Below are positions 38,551 through 49,970 of a stretch of 64,000 nt of DNA, in pieces. The stretch is from Acanthacorydalis orientalis. Its lineage: Eukaryota; Arthropoda; Insecta; Megaloptera; Corydalidae. Position numbers and translations under genes: made by a program. Each line of letters starts with the position of its first letter. The first letter of the stretch is position 1. The stretch covers positions 15,025,810 to 15,089,809 of the forward strand of contig CM068322.1 in the NCBI GenBank assembly GCA_034766995.1. Direction: 5' to 3'. The notes under the pieces were generated by a model, which saw only the letters and a list, made by a program, of their open reading frames with translations, was not told where the DNA came from and searched no databases.

Positions 38551-41438
38551 AGTGTACATATATAAACACAGAAAAGTATATGTTAAGAGTAAAAAAATAG
38601 AAGACTCGAATGGATATCAAAACAAACTGAATTTACTGACATAGTAAATGAATAAAAAGATTTTAATTTAAACCAGGGAACATATTTATATAAAATAAAA
38701 TTATTGATTAAGACAAAAAAAATAAAAATACTTAGAAAAGACATGAATAGGCATAGGGAATATTTTAGTTAAAAAAATAACTATTTGAAAATATTTTTAT
38801 AGTATGATTACCAAAAATCTAAATAGAACTAAATAATAAAATATTTTTGATATTTTATAAATAAGAAATATATTATTACACAGCAACAATACAACATATT
38901 TTTTGTGTAACATAACAAATTTAAGAATTATAGGATACATTTAGACAATTGTGATGTCACTCATTAAAAAGCAAATAACACAAACACTTTTTTTTGAAAA
39001 TAAAAAGATGTATATTAATGGATATACGCATATAGCTTAAGAATATTCAAGAGTGGGTTATTTAAGCAAACGTTTTTATTCATGTCAACGTAATAAAATG
39101 TCGACGTACAGTTAATACTGCGAAATTAAAAGCAGAATAAGAATGGATTGATGTTTTTAAGCCTTGAGATTATTTTCAAAGTAAATATTTCCATATACAG
39201 TGGAAGACTATAGACTATATACTTTCTTAGAGATTTAAAATTTTATCTTTAAAAACTGTACGCGAACATTCGGAAAAAATGTAATATAAAATAATACAAC
39301 GTCTTTAAATAGAAAAAAAATGTAAATGTACTGTATACAATGTTTGTTTTTTGTTAAGAGGTTTTTATATAAAATTTATCAATAATATAGGAATTATAAG
39401 TAAACTAAGCTATGATATAATTGTGAGAAAAAGAAAAGATAATAAAAGGTATTTATTGGCTTTTGTAAATTACTATAAGTAGCTGTAATGCTACAGATCG
39501 ACTAATATATAACAAAGTACATAATGTAATATTTGAGGGAATTTCTTGCTTCACAGTCTGATAGATATTGAAAATTTTAACCACTGTTTCAATTTAAATA
39601 ATATTAGATTGTTATCAAATATAAAACACTTCGACTTTTTTTTATTAAAAAATAGTTAATCTTCATTATGGGTTTTAGATAATCTGAACTGGGAAAATAC
39701 ATTAATGTAGTCGAATCTGAAAACAACTTGATAACATTAATTGATACCAAATTTAATCCTGTAATCAATAATGTAATCATTTATATATTTTCGATTTTGG
39801 TTAAGTAGGTACACATATTTATTTAAAGAGGCAGAGTGATAAAGGAATAATAGACAGGCATCATATATTTGAAATAATTGCTAAGCTTTACTCAGATATA
39901 TACTATGCTAATATATATATATATACAGTTTTCTACGCATTAGCTGAATCTACTTTCACAACGGAATTTCCACTTTCCACACATTGCAAACACTTTTCCG
40001 TTCAAAATATTCAAAAATGTATCGTTGTTCTTTTTCATTAAAGGTAGTGAAAATTTACATAGTCATGATACAATTTTCAGTCTTAAAGAATAAAAAAAAT
40101 TATCTACATCTTTCACTTTTCAGGGTATAATCAAAGGAGAATATCAAAGAAATAGACAATAATGGATAATTAAAGATTTTGATTGCCAAATTTCTATATA
40201 CCCTAGGGAGTGAAAATTCATTTATGAAAATAATAGGACTTACTAATATATAGAATCAGTTAAAATTCACTTTAATTGAAACGTAAATGCTTATTTTGTG
40301 CTAATAACGACATTAAATACTGATCCTAGTATTGAAAATCCTACAATCTCTAAAATATGAAATACTGTTAAATTAAACATATTAATTTTTCAATTCATTA
40401 ATGAGTACAATGCATTCATAAGTGACTATATAATTACCCAAGGAGCTAGAAAGAGATTAAAATTGTGAGCTTATCGTATTAACGATATGAAGAAAATTAA
40501 AGAACCCGATGTGGTAAAACCATTAAGTTATTGTAGATAGTTTCACAGATTTATTGATCAAAATGGAATTTAAATTTTGAATAATGTATTCTCCAGTGAT
40601 TTCCACTCACAAAAGGATGAATTACAAGCTAATCTCAAGTTAAACTTTTCTCTAAAATAAGTAATAAAAAAATGTGTAAAGGTGCAAAAAATAAGAATAG
40701 AATTTGTTCTTTCAATCAGACAATGGGAGGACATTTTCAACATTTATCATAATCCTTGTTAACAATTGGTAAATATAAATGAAGAACGAATTAAAATTTG
40801 TAATTTGGTTGAGGGTGTGGGACATTTTAAATTACCTATATTTTAATTACTCTTTATTTTCAAATATATATTACACAGTAAAAATTCATAAAGTAAGAAG
40901 TAATTTAAATAATTATTATAAATTTGTATGATATACACATAATGCTATACTTTTTATTTAAAAATTCCAAATTAATAAATATAAATTAATTCAATTAAAC
41001 AATATCTACTTACTGACAATGTATAAAAAAAAGTATTGGTGATAATTACTGCAAAATGCATATAATGTATTGAGTTGTGTCCACATAGACGAATAACAGC
41101 ACAGAAAATTAAATTTGTGTACATGTATACAACTGTATTTAATAACGAATAGACTAGTTTTATTATGATCGATCGTTTGGTAATTAAATTAGGTCAGTAA
41201 TTAAAAAATGCGTTCGCAGTGAGTAGAAATCATGAAACAAAAGCATTCCTTTCAAGTTCAAATTGGATGAACATTTTGACGAATTCCACGTTTTTATACT
41301 ATGGCTTTTATTACAAAGTGGTTACTAACATCGTTCGCTGGTTAGCAAATTAGTGCATATGCTGCATGATTGATTACAGAGAAAGAAGTTTCTTGTTGAT
41401 TTCTCATTATCTAAAAGAAACTTACAAGTGTTTTTATT

Positions 41439-41471
<33 letters not shown>

Positions 41472-42842
41472 AATATATATACACACATACATACATACAA
41501 ACAAATTTGTATGATGGTATATTATAGATTGTCTTTCCTATATACTCTTTATAATTCGAATATGATATGTTTATATATTTTAAAGATCAATAGCGATAAA
41601 AAAGAAGTTTTTAATAAAGAATCATATGCTGATTATAATTTTTAGAAAAAATAAGTCTTAAAACATTATCTTTGTCAGATATGTACGAAAAACTTTAAGA
41701 TGTATAAATATACATTAAGTCAAATATTAATTTTCAAAATTAATTGCAGACTAAAACTGCAGAATTCAAATACATAAATATTTCCAAAGCGTAATTTTTT
41801 ACTCGCAACCGAAAATATGTCTTCAAACATGAGATTCGAAATGTATAAATCTAAATAAAAATTTTTATACATGTAACACTATTATAACAAAAAAGAATAA
41901 TTAAAAACTTATATACACGATAACATGAAAAGAGAGTTTTAAATATCACTTACAATAATAACAGATATGTTTCACATAAAACATATAATTAAATTTAAAA
42001 ATGAACTAAAAATTATTAGTACAAATACTCATTCAACAAGAACTAAATATTTAATCTACTTATTATTCTATTTAACGCATAATAATATTCAATCAACTGC
42101 AAAACAATAATGTTAATAAAATTTATACAGGCATTTTCATTAAATAAAATATAAAATAAGAAATAAAATATACACCTGTAATATAAATATATATATATAT
42201 AAACAGAAAATAAATTAATAATGAAAATTAATAAATTCATTCAATAAATTTATTTTGTATTTATTAATATATTATTTATACAGTTTATAAATAAATACAG
42301 CTAATAAACATTTTTATGCTCTGAAATAAACATTCGATTATTTGGAAAACAAACAATAATAAACCAATTACAAATAATAATTTATGTATACGAGAACGAT
42401 TCTCGTAGAACGATTCTAAATGATCATCCGCTTTTTGCTTTCGAAAATTAAAAATACTTTCATAAACTTTTTTTAAAGTTTCATCAAGTATGTAATCATA
42501 AAAGCTCGTTAGGGTACATCTAATTTTCAATAGAAACTAGAAAGACTCAAATTAATTATTATTTTGCACATGGGAGTCATTTCCTTGATTAATGTTTTAG
42601 AAATAAAATAAATGATATTACATAATAATAAGAAATGTTCTTGGTATTCCATTAAAATTTGCAACTTTCATCTATTGGATTTATTATAACTAAATCGAAT
42701 TTTTATGTCATTTTTTTTATAAACGTATGAGTCAAGTATGGAAAAATAGTTTCATAGAACAAAAAAAAATCAATCTATATTGATAATTTAATTAATAATG
42801 AAAATATTTTCGCAAAAATTAAATTAAATTTTAATGTTACTA
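38547..42842. other. Non-coding AT-rich stretch
   Basis: Over 4 kb with one microsatellite (41439) and no recognised gene or transposon. Open frames are below 85 codons and AT-driven. Confidence 0.65.
41439..41500. repeat. (CA)n(TA)n(CATA)n array
   Basis: CA, TA and CATA blocks in succession. Confidence 0.9.
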
Positions 42843-42873
<31 letters not shown>

Positions 42874-42890
42874 TACATATATATATATAT

Positions 42891-42922
<32 letters not shown>

Positions 42923-42924
42923 TA

Positions 42925-42961
<37 letters not shown>
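42843..42961. repeat. Compound (TA)n array, about 119 bp
   Basis: TA run interrupted by GTACATACA, CATG and TTATATTTA. Confidence 0.95.
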
Positions 42962-43359
42962 AGTCACATGGATAATTATGTATTTATAGATAAGAAAACT
43001 TATGTACACAGTTTTAATTAGGCTTATTGACAATATATCTCTACATTAGTATTTTTTATTCAAACTATATTTGACTTGGGTATCGAACATATTACAATAT
43101 TAATAAACAAGATTATATAAAACGTTTATTACTAACTTTTGTTGTAATGTTCAAAATTAATGAATTTTTAGAACTGTTTTCATGTTTTGGTATTTAGAAA
43201 ATAAGACTGGTTAATGTTTTCAAGAAATGAATTTTTCACAATGGATAATCTAAATTATTGTCTAAGTTCATTAACTGCATTAATTTAAACAATGACTGCC
43301 GTACAGTTGATTTTGACATATTAACGAAATTATAATACAATTAAAAACTTCAATTAACG

Positions 43360-43760
43360 CTACATCACATCGACGAAAAGTCTGTAGTATCCCCCCCTAC
43401 AACATCGATGCAGATTTTTCAAGGGTAAGCCGCTATATCACGGCAATAACTTTTAAATTAGAAAAACTTTGACCGTTGATACAACGGAACGAGTTTCACA
43501 AAAATCCATACGATGAGAGAGTGGCGAAAATAATGATTTAAAAGTCGAGAGAACGTATAAACGCGGTTGTGATAAAAATGAATATATCCCGGTATGGTAA
43601 TGCCAACAGATAGACAGTATCCATTAATAGCACGTACAGGGGTCATGACATGTGGTTGTATTAAGGTCCGCTTTTGATACACTGATGGTGAAAAAAATCG
43701 AAATTACGGTCGAATATTTTTATACACCTATCTTCATGGATGTGTGTGTGCATTTATTCT
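43360..43760 (-). other. GC-richer unique block with a 74-codon minus-strand frame
   Basis: Begins near CATCGACGAAAAGTCTGTAG and includes a C-run and many CG dinucleotides. The minus strand is open at 43458-43682, product not recognised. Likely an old repeat or regulatory segment. Confidence 0.3.
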
Positions 43761-44477
43761 TTTTTCTGGATGTCTAGAGTTTTACATGTTATGTATTCGT
43801 TATCAACTGCGAATTTAGTACCAGCTGTACGAACAGTTTTTACATAACCATTGCTCTCTAAAAACAATAATTTGAAACCACACACTGTAAGTGAAGGTTT
43901 CAATTTTAAATAAAGAACTATGTAAAAAAGTACATATGAACAATACAACAAAATATTCTAGATGTTCACAAAAACTAAAAATTAAAACAAAAATTAAATG
44001 ATTCATCAACAATTTGTTAAAAAAATTCTTTTTTTTGTAAAAAAAAACAAACACTTCAATGTAAAAGTGAGAGTCATGAATGAATTGAAATTTAGCATTC
44101 TTAAACCATTCGCTGTTTCTATACCTTATTTAATGAATGTTAAAGCGACAAATTTGAGATAAGTGAGCTTTTGTTCTACAGACAGATCCTGTCATATGCT
44201 ATTACCTTACATAAGCATAATTATTTTGAAAATAAATTTATACACTTTATTAAATTATTCTTCCTCTTTTTTTTACATTTCTACCAATTAAAACACGGGA
44301 AAAAATGTAAAGTTGTATTTAATATAATTATTTATATTTCATATTGCGTTAAAAAATAAACAAAATAATATTATAAAATACACTAAGTGACTGCTTTTAA
44401 TAAATATTATTTTAGTTTATTTTTATTCTTCTCTTGAAGAGATTTAACAATAATTAAATCATTAGTTTATATTTAAA

Positions 44478-44478
<1 letters not shown>

Positions 44479-44509
<31 letters not shown>

Positions 44510-44510
44510 C
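44479..44510. repeat. (CT)n(TA)n array
   Basis: CT repeats followed by TA repeats. Confidence 0.9.
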
Positions 44511-45082
44511 ATATTATAATTAGACTGAACATGTGTAAAATTGTGGTAAATACATGTTTAGTACAGTCCTGGTAGTAACTGGTTTTAGGTTAAATTGGTG
44601 CAAAAGTAGCTTTCATGGACAAAATTGTTGAATCAAGCAAAATCATCCGAGAGTTAACCAATTTTAACTCAGTACGGAGTCAACATTCCTGTCTATTTTT
44701 TTCCTCACTGTGAACAAACCGCTGAATGCAGATGAAGCTTTTAACCACTGTTCCACGTTGTTTGTAAACATTCGGTCCTCAGCTGGTTTCGGTACACATA
44801 TGTAAAATGGTATGAGATAAAGCTCCATCCAGTGTTATATGTAAATATATACATATTTTTTAATTTCCATAATTCAATCGGTGGACATATAATATACGTA
44901 TGAAATAATTTATTCAAAATAATTTTGTAAGTTCTATTATGACATGTTTATTCACCTGTATATTTTACTAAGTCCATTAATATGTACGAACTGCATTAAT
45001 AAATTATAAATATTACACATTTGTACATTCATTTCAATGCTTGTATGTGTTATGTATACATACACACACACATACATATAAC

Positions 45083-45236
45083 ATTTAATCGTAATTTTAA
45101 GTTTTAATGTGTGTTTTTTTTACTATAAAGAAGGATATTTATTTCAGGTACTTGAGATTTTTTCTAATATTCTTTATATATTCATATATTTTAGAAACTG
45201 AATAATTTGCATATAAAAAAATTTATACACACACAC

Positions 45237-45299
<63 letters not shown>

Positions 45300-45450
45300 T
45301 AAACATATTTTTATATGAAAATAATTTGCGTATCTAAAATACATGAATATATATATATAAAAAAACATTAGAAAAAATCTCAAACACTTGAAACAAATAT
45401 CATTCTTTATAGTGAAAAAAAAACATTAATACTTAAATTTACGATTAAAT
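45083..45450. repeat. 368-bp near-palindrome (foldback unit) with a TA-rich loop
   Basis: The left arm (45083-45223) begins ATTTAATCGTAATTTTAAG. It passes ACTATAAAGAAGGATATTT and GAGATTTTTTCTAATATTC and ends near AATTTGCATATAAAAA. The reverse complement of the right arm (about 45299-45450) begins ATTTAATCGTAAATTTAAG. It passes ACTATAAAGAATGATATTTG and GAGATTTTTTCTAATGTTT and ends near AATTATTTTCATATAAAAA. Arms of about 140-150 bases match with scattered differences and small gaps. The loop is a CA/TA microsatellite at 45229-45297. No terminal motif or target duplication was recognised, so it may be a foldback transposon or a local inverted duplication. Confidence 0.75.
45229..45297. repeat. 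CA/TA array forming the palindrome loop
   Basis: CA, TA and TATG blocks between the two arms of the 45083-45450 palindrome. Confidence 0.9.
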
Positions 45451-45608
45451 CTTTATTAAATCAACCGATTGAACTGTACTGCTTACTTGTTCAAATAAAT
45501 GAAGTTCAATAAAAGAAACAGACGTTGCAGTTTCAAAAAATACTTATACTGGGTAATAAATTTTCAAGTCTTGAGTTAATGCTAAAAAGCATATTGCAGA
45601 TGTATACG

Positions 45609-45613
<5 letters not shown>

Positions 45614-45687
<74 letters not shown>
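45614..45687. repeat. (TA)n array, 74 bp
   Basis: Long perfect TA run. Confidence 0.95.
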
Positions 45688-45688
<1 letters not shown>

Positions 45689-46959
45689 GTATAGTTATTT
45701 GATCAAATAAAGATAATAGAGACTTTAAAAATTAATCATGTTTAGACTGAATATTATTATGCAAACTCCAAGTTTTCATAAATATTTTATACATATAGTA
45801 TTATCCATTATTTTCAAGTAATATTTTGTTTATATGTATTTAAAACTTATTATGCAATACTATGAACTTATTTTGCAAAATCACTGATTAGTTCTTTTTC
45901 TAAATACGATTGTGATATATGAGTTATGGGACTCAAGTGTAGCATTTTAATGTTGTCTTTATAATGCAAACTTAATGTCAATCATTCACTTTAGTTGTGA
46001 GGATGAATGCACAAAAGAAAAATGTTAGTATATTATAATATAAATATATGAATATAGTTAATTATATCATTATCAAGGTATATTTATCACACAAAAATAA
46101 ATAATTTTAATATAACAATATGAGCAATATTATTTAACCGATTTAATATCTCATATTTTGTACGAGAATAAAGAGATAAAATAATTAATTTAATAACAAA
46201 TAAATCACGAAAATCTCTCAAAAATTGTATTTTTTAACACTAAACATTCCTTAAAATTGTCCATTCGTGGAAGTGACCCAACAGTAAATTTTGTTTGAAA
46301 CCAGTGATCAGTGAATATTAATTTGGGTAATGACCGTCTGATTCATGTTCCATAAAAGTTTTGTGATTTAATTTGCAGTTTTTTTTTTGTAAATTCGAAT
46401 TAATTTTATAATTAAACGGGTTCACTCATTCGAATATTCAAGAATCATATTAATTAAATGTTTTAATAAGAGTAAAAACAAATAAATATTTGTATTATAC
46501 TACAATAATGAATGTATTTTATATAAAGTAGTAGATATAAATAAATTAAAATTTCATTTGGGGTTCTAATACATTTATATAAATGCACTAAGAGTCCGAT
46601 TATCATTTGGATTGAAAGTGGTTCAACAGGTTCTGCAACAGTTGTTTTCACACAAAAAAAAGAATTAAAATCAAACTACTATTTTTCATTTTAATCACTT
46701 TTATGTAAATATTCTAATTAAATTTACCGAGTAAACATAATTAGTGATGTCGAGTTCATTTAATTTCAATATTGGGAAAAAAATCGACAAGGCGAAGAAA
46801 ACATAATTTATTATTAACACAATCCTTTTACTCAAAGACTCTAGCGGATGCGTTAAATAGGTCACTCCTTGCTTAAAAGCTTTACATAAAAGAGCCTGAT
46901 TCGAACGGAATCAGCTAAAATCAAAACTTTATTCATTAATTGTATTGATTGTATGCTAA

Positions 46960-47540
46960 TACAGAACCACCAACATAACATTTATCCACAGAAAGTGGAT
47001 ATTGTAATTATGAAATCACGGCGTTTCGTAATTAAACAAGCGTGTTTACATAAATGCGCTATCAACTTTAAAACCGTCACGAAAAACATCACCATTGTGC
47101 GTTTTCCCGATTAAACCCAAAACGTTTCCACAGAGCCGCCAGTGGTGTTATTATTTCTCTCATACCAAACCGCAGTCTCGCCACTTCGCTAGTTCCCCCG
47201 TATAAAAAAAGCAACTCAACCCTACACCCCACACCAATTCATTTTCATTCGACTGTACTCAAATATCCACAGTGCTTTTGTATGAACGAACTAACCAACC
47301 AGCCAGCCAACGAACCAACCCGACTCTGCAATCATGTAATACCCGTCCGCGCCGATTGAATTATGCAAGGTGTCAAATCTGCTGGAAGAAATACTGTCAA
47401 ATCAGCGATTTGCGGATTTTTATGTTATTAGATTATCGTTATGTGCGCACTTTCGATAAATGCTCTCGTTTTAGATCTCGCTCTTATTCTCAGTTCGGAT
47501 TCGTTGAGCTAGACAAGCAGAAGGTGATTCGATAAAATCG
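46960..47540 (+). other. GC-richer block around the candidate promoter
   Basis: CG-containing, with ACCAACCAGCCAGCCAACGA near 47290. A plus-strand frame is open at 47272-47535 but begins with GTG and shows no domain; a GTGATT donor-like site lies at 47524. It may be a first exon or an unrecognised repeat. Confidence 0.3.
47201..47250 (+). promoter_or_regulatory. Candidate TATA-type core promoter
   Basis: TATAAAAAAA at 47201-47210 lies in a GC-richer block (about 46960-47540). Initiator-like TCATTT and TCATTC follow at 47239 and 47245, about 40-46 bases from the TATA start, which is longer than the usual spacing of about 30. Downstream, the first ATG (47282) opens a frame of only about 24 codons. 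An overlapping frame without an ATG start runs to 47535. No recognised gene follows, so this is suggestive only. Confidence 0.25.
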
Positions 47541-48577
47541 TACTCCTAATTGAATTTGTTTTGTTTAAATTTAATATTTTAGGAGTTCTGGTCGCGAATA
47601 TACGACAGACTCTACGTATATCTGTTTAAAATTTTCTTACTTGTTATATTCTGAAATTTGTAACATACATTTTAAGTGTTATTTTCCGTTTATAAATAAA
47701 ATTATGATTGTAAACAATAAACAGCAAATATAAGCTTCTGTTTAAATTAAAATGTGTGGTGTGTATAAAATATTTCAATAATATTCACTTATCGTTATTT
47801 TCCATATAAAAAAATTAATAAATTGAAATTATTATGCACATAAGGAAATGATTTTTTTTTAATAAACAATGAATATCATAAATTCAGATTTGTACTAAAG
47901 ATAAGACCAAAAAATTATTTATAAAGCTGAGAAGCAGCGGTGAAACATAATTATTCAATTAATTATTATATAATAAAATTAATGGTTTAAGGTCAAAGAC
48001 TAAGAAGACAATATGATAATTTTAAATATAATTTCGTGGGTAGTGCTAATAAATTATACAATTCTATTAACAAGATATTTAATTTAAGAATAATATTATT
48101 AGTCTTTTTAAAGGGATGAATTTTCATGTTTCTTCGAAATTGTAAATCAGTATTTTTTTAAAAATATGGCACGATTTTAACATGAGATTTTCGTTTAAAT
48201 AAATGGAAATTAGATATAAATGCTGATGATATTATAAATTCTGCTTGATGATATTTTTTCAGATTAACCTGACTAGAAAATTAGTGTTTTTGTAGAAAAT
48301 CAATATTTTTCCTTTCGAATTAAAAATTAAAAAAAGAATAAATAATATTTTTAAAAATGTTTGGTATTAATGAGTTCAAGTAAATGCAAAAAAAATGTAT
48401 TTTTAAAAACATATAAAATCAAATAATAACAAAGATTGAATTAAGAAATAAAAAAAGGTTTCTTGTTTTTAAGTTTTAGAAATATTTTTGATTTTAAAAT
48501 AGAAAATAACACAAATATTTTGAATCTTTGCAACATTAACTCATATTCAAAGAAAGTAAGTAGATCTGAAAGTGCAC

Positions 48578-48579
<2 letters not shown>

Positions 48580-48612
<33 letters not shown>
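48580..48612. repeat. (TA)n array
   Basis: TA run about 90 bases before the full-length mariner. Confidence 0.9.
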
Positions 48613-48614
<2 letters not shown>

Positions 48615-48704
48615 GATTACGATTATTCAAAATATTATGATATTTGAAGCGTTGATTCTCTGTTGAATATGTATATACTTTTTGAAGAATTTAGTTTTGA
48701 ATTA

Positions 48705-49968
48705 GTGGATCAGAGCAAAAGTTCGCATATGATTTGAAATTGAAACTCGGGTAATTCTTTTTCGTAGAAAACGTTTTTATTTATCAATTATGTATTCATT
48801 ATCGTTTTCTGCAAACATTTTCCAACGCTCAGGTAGCTACTGGATCCCTCGTTCGTAACAGCTACGCGGTTTTTCGGTAAAAAAGGGGGTGAGGTAATTT
48901 TTGATGGCGTCCACGGTCAAATTTTTTACCGTTCAAACTGTTCTAAAGCGACCAAAACAAATGATAATTCGAAGGCGTAATGACCGGAGAATACGGTAGA
49001 TCCGATATGATTTCCCATTTCAACTTTTTCATCTTTTGCAGAGTTAGTTTTGCAGGATGTGGTTTTGCGTTGTCGTGGTGGAAGATGACCTCCTTGCGAT
49101 TGGGTAAAATCGGACACTTTTCTTTAATTGCTGTGTTCAGTTTAGTGAGTTTTGACAGTACTTCTTTTTAGTAATCGTTTTGTTCTGTGGAAGTAGCTCA
49201 AAATAAACAACACCATTGCAATCCCACCAAACACACAGCAACACCTTCATTGGATGTGAGCCAACTTTGGTGTCTGGTTCTGCCCCTTCATTTGCTTGTT
49301 TACACGTTCGTCTGCATCAGACATTGTTGTACAGGATACATTTATCATCATAAGTCGCCAACCGATCCAAAAAGGCTCTCTGTTGAGGCGTCCACGAAAA
49401 GAAATTGCCAAAGAGATGCGATCAAACTTGTGCTTTTTTCAGACGAGTTCAGCACCCACGTATAGAGTTTCAACGTGAACTCCAGCTTCTTTCAATGCCG
49501 AAATGAAGTCGATCTGTCAACTTTGAGTGTCTCGGTAACCTCTTCCGTCGAAATTCGTGAGTTATTATCAACTAAAGCGTAGAACAAGCCGTCCAGAACG
49601 GGGTTGATCTTTGAGGTTAAAATCATCAATTTGAAATTAAGCAAACCATTTCTTCATAGTCAGAAGTGATGGTGCATGGTCCAAACAAACCTCCCGAATA
49701 TTTTTCGTTGCCGTCTCAACGGTTACTCCTTTCCGAAACTCATACAAAATAACGTGACGAAATTGCATTTTTTCGTTGTCTATTTTCAAAAATTTTTTCT
49801 ATAAACAAATCGAGTCGAAATAAATGCATTCGTTGCTCAAATGACAGTTTTGACTGTCACCTTTCAAACGATATATAACATGAATAAATTGCAATCATGA
49901 GTGCCGCCATGCGGCACTCTTAACCCCACCTATTATTGAATCGTATACGAACTTTTACACTAATCCAC
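48705..49968 (-). mobile_element. Full-length mariner element (1264 bp), inactive
   Basis: The left end is GTGGATCAGAGCAAAAGTTC and the reverse complement of the right end is GTGGATTAGTGTAAAAGTTC. The inverted repeats extend about 28 bases with only a few transitions. TA flanks both ends (48703-48704 and 49969-49970). Length, ends and target duplication are those of a complete mariner insertion. The transposase frame lies on the minus strand and is broken by stops and frameshifts. Confidence 0.9.
48777..49768 (-). pseudogene. Mariner transposase pseudogene, last catalytic Asp reads Asn
   Basis: Start ATG at 49768-49766 gives MQFRHVILYEFRKGVTVETA; the stop TAA is at 48779-48777 after LPERWKMFAENDNEYIIDK. 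Recognisable blocks in order: first helix-turn-helix with TMKKWFA; an in-frame stop; then DDFNLKDQPRSGR; second helix-turn-helix with ISTEEVTETLKVDRSTSFRH; first catalytic region TYDDKC; LLCVWWDCNGVVYFELLPQN; and YSPVITPSNYHLFWSLQN. In active mariners the last block is YSPDLAPSDYHLF, where the second Asp is the third residue of the DD34D triad; here it is Asn. Several frameshifts and stops separate the blocks, so no protein is made. The coding span of about 990 bases is slightly shorter than a full mariner (about 345 codons), implying small deletions. Confidence 0.85.
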
Positions 49969-49970
49969 TA

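Noticed and set aside
40100..40760. Possible decayed retrotransposon coding
   Set aside because: Some phrases look codon-like, but all frames have frequent stops and no motif was identified.
44570..44620. TTAGGTTAAATTGGTGCAAA resembling a mariner terminal repeat
   Set aside because: Only one end, with a 3-4 base insertion relative to the usual TTAGGTTGGTGCAAAAG. No partner end and no transposase coding nearby.
46463..46651. 62-codon minus-strand frame with MKTTVAEPVEPLSIQMIIG
   Set aside because: The start looks protein-like, but it turns into low-complexity Tyr/Ile sequence and has no recognised homology.
48926..49171. Open frames on both strands inside the 48.7-kb element
   Set aside because: These are other-frame readings of the mariner transposase pseudogene, not separate genes.
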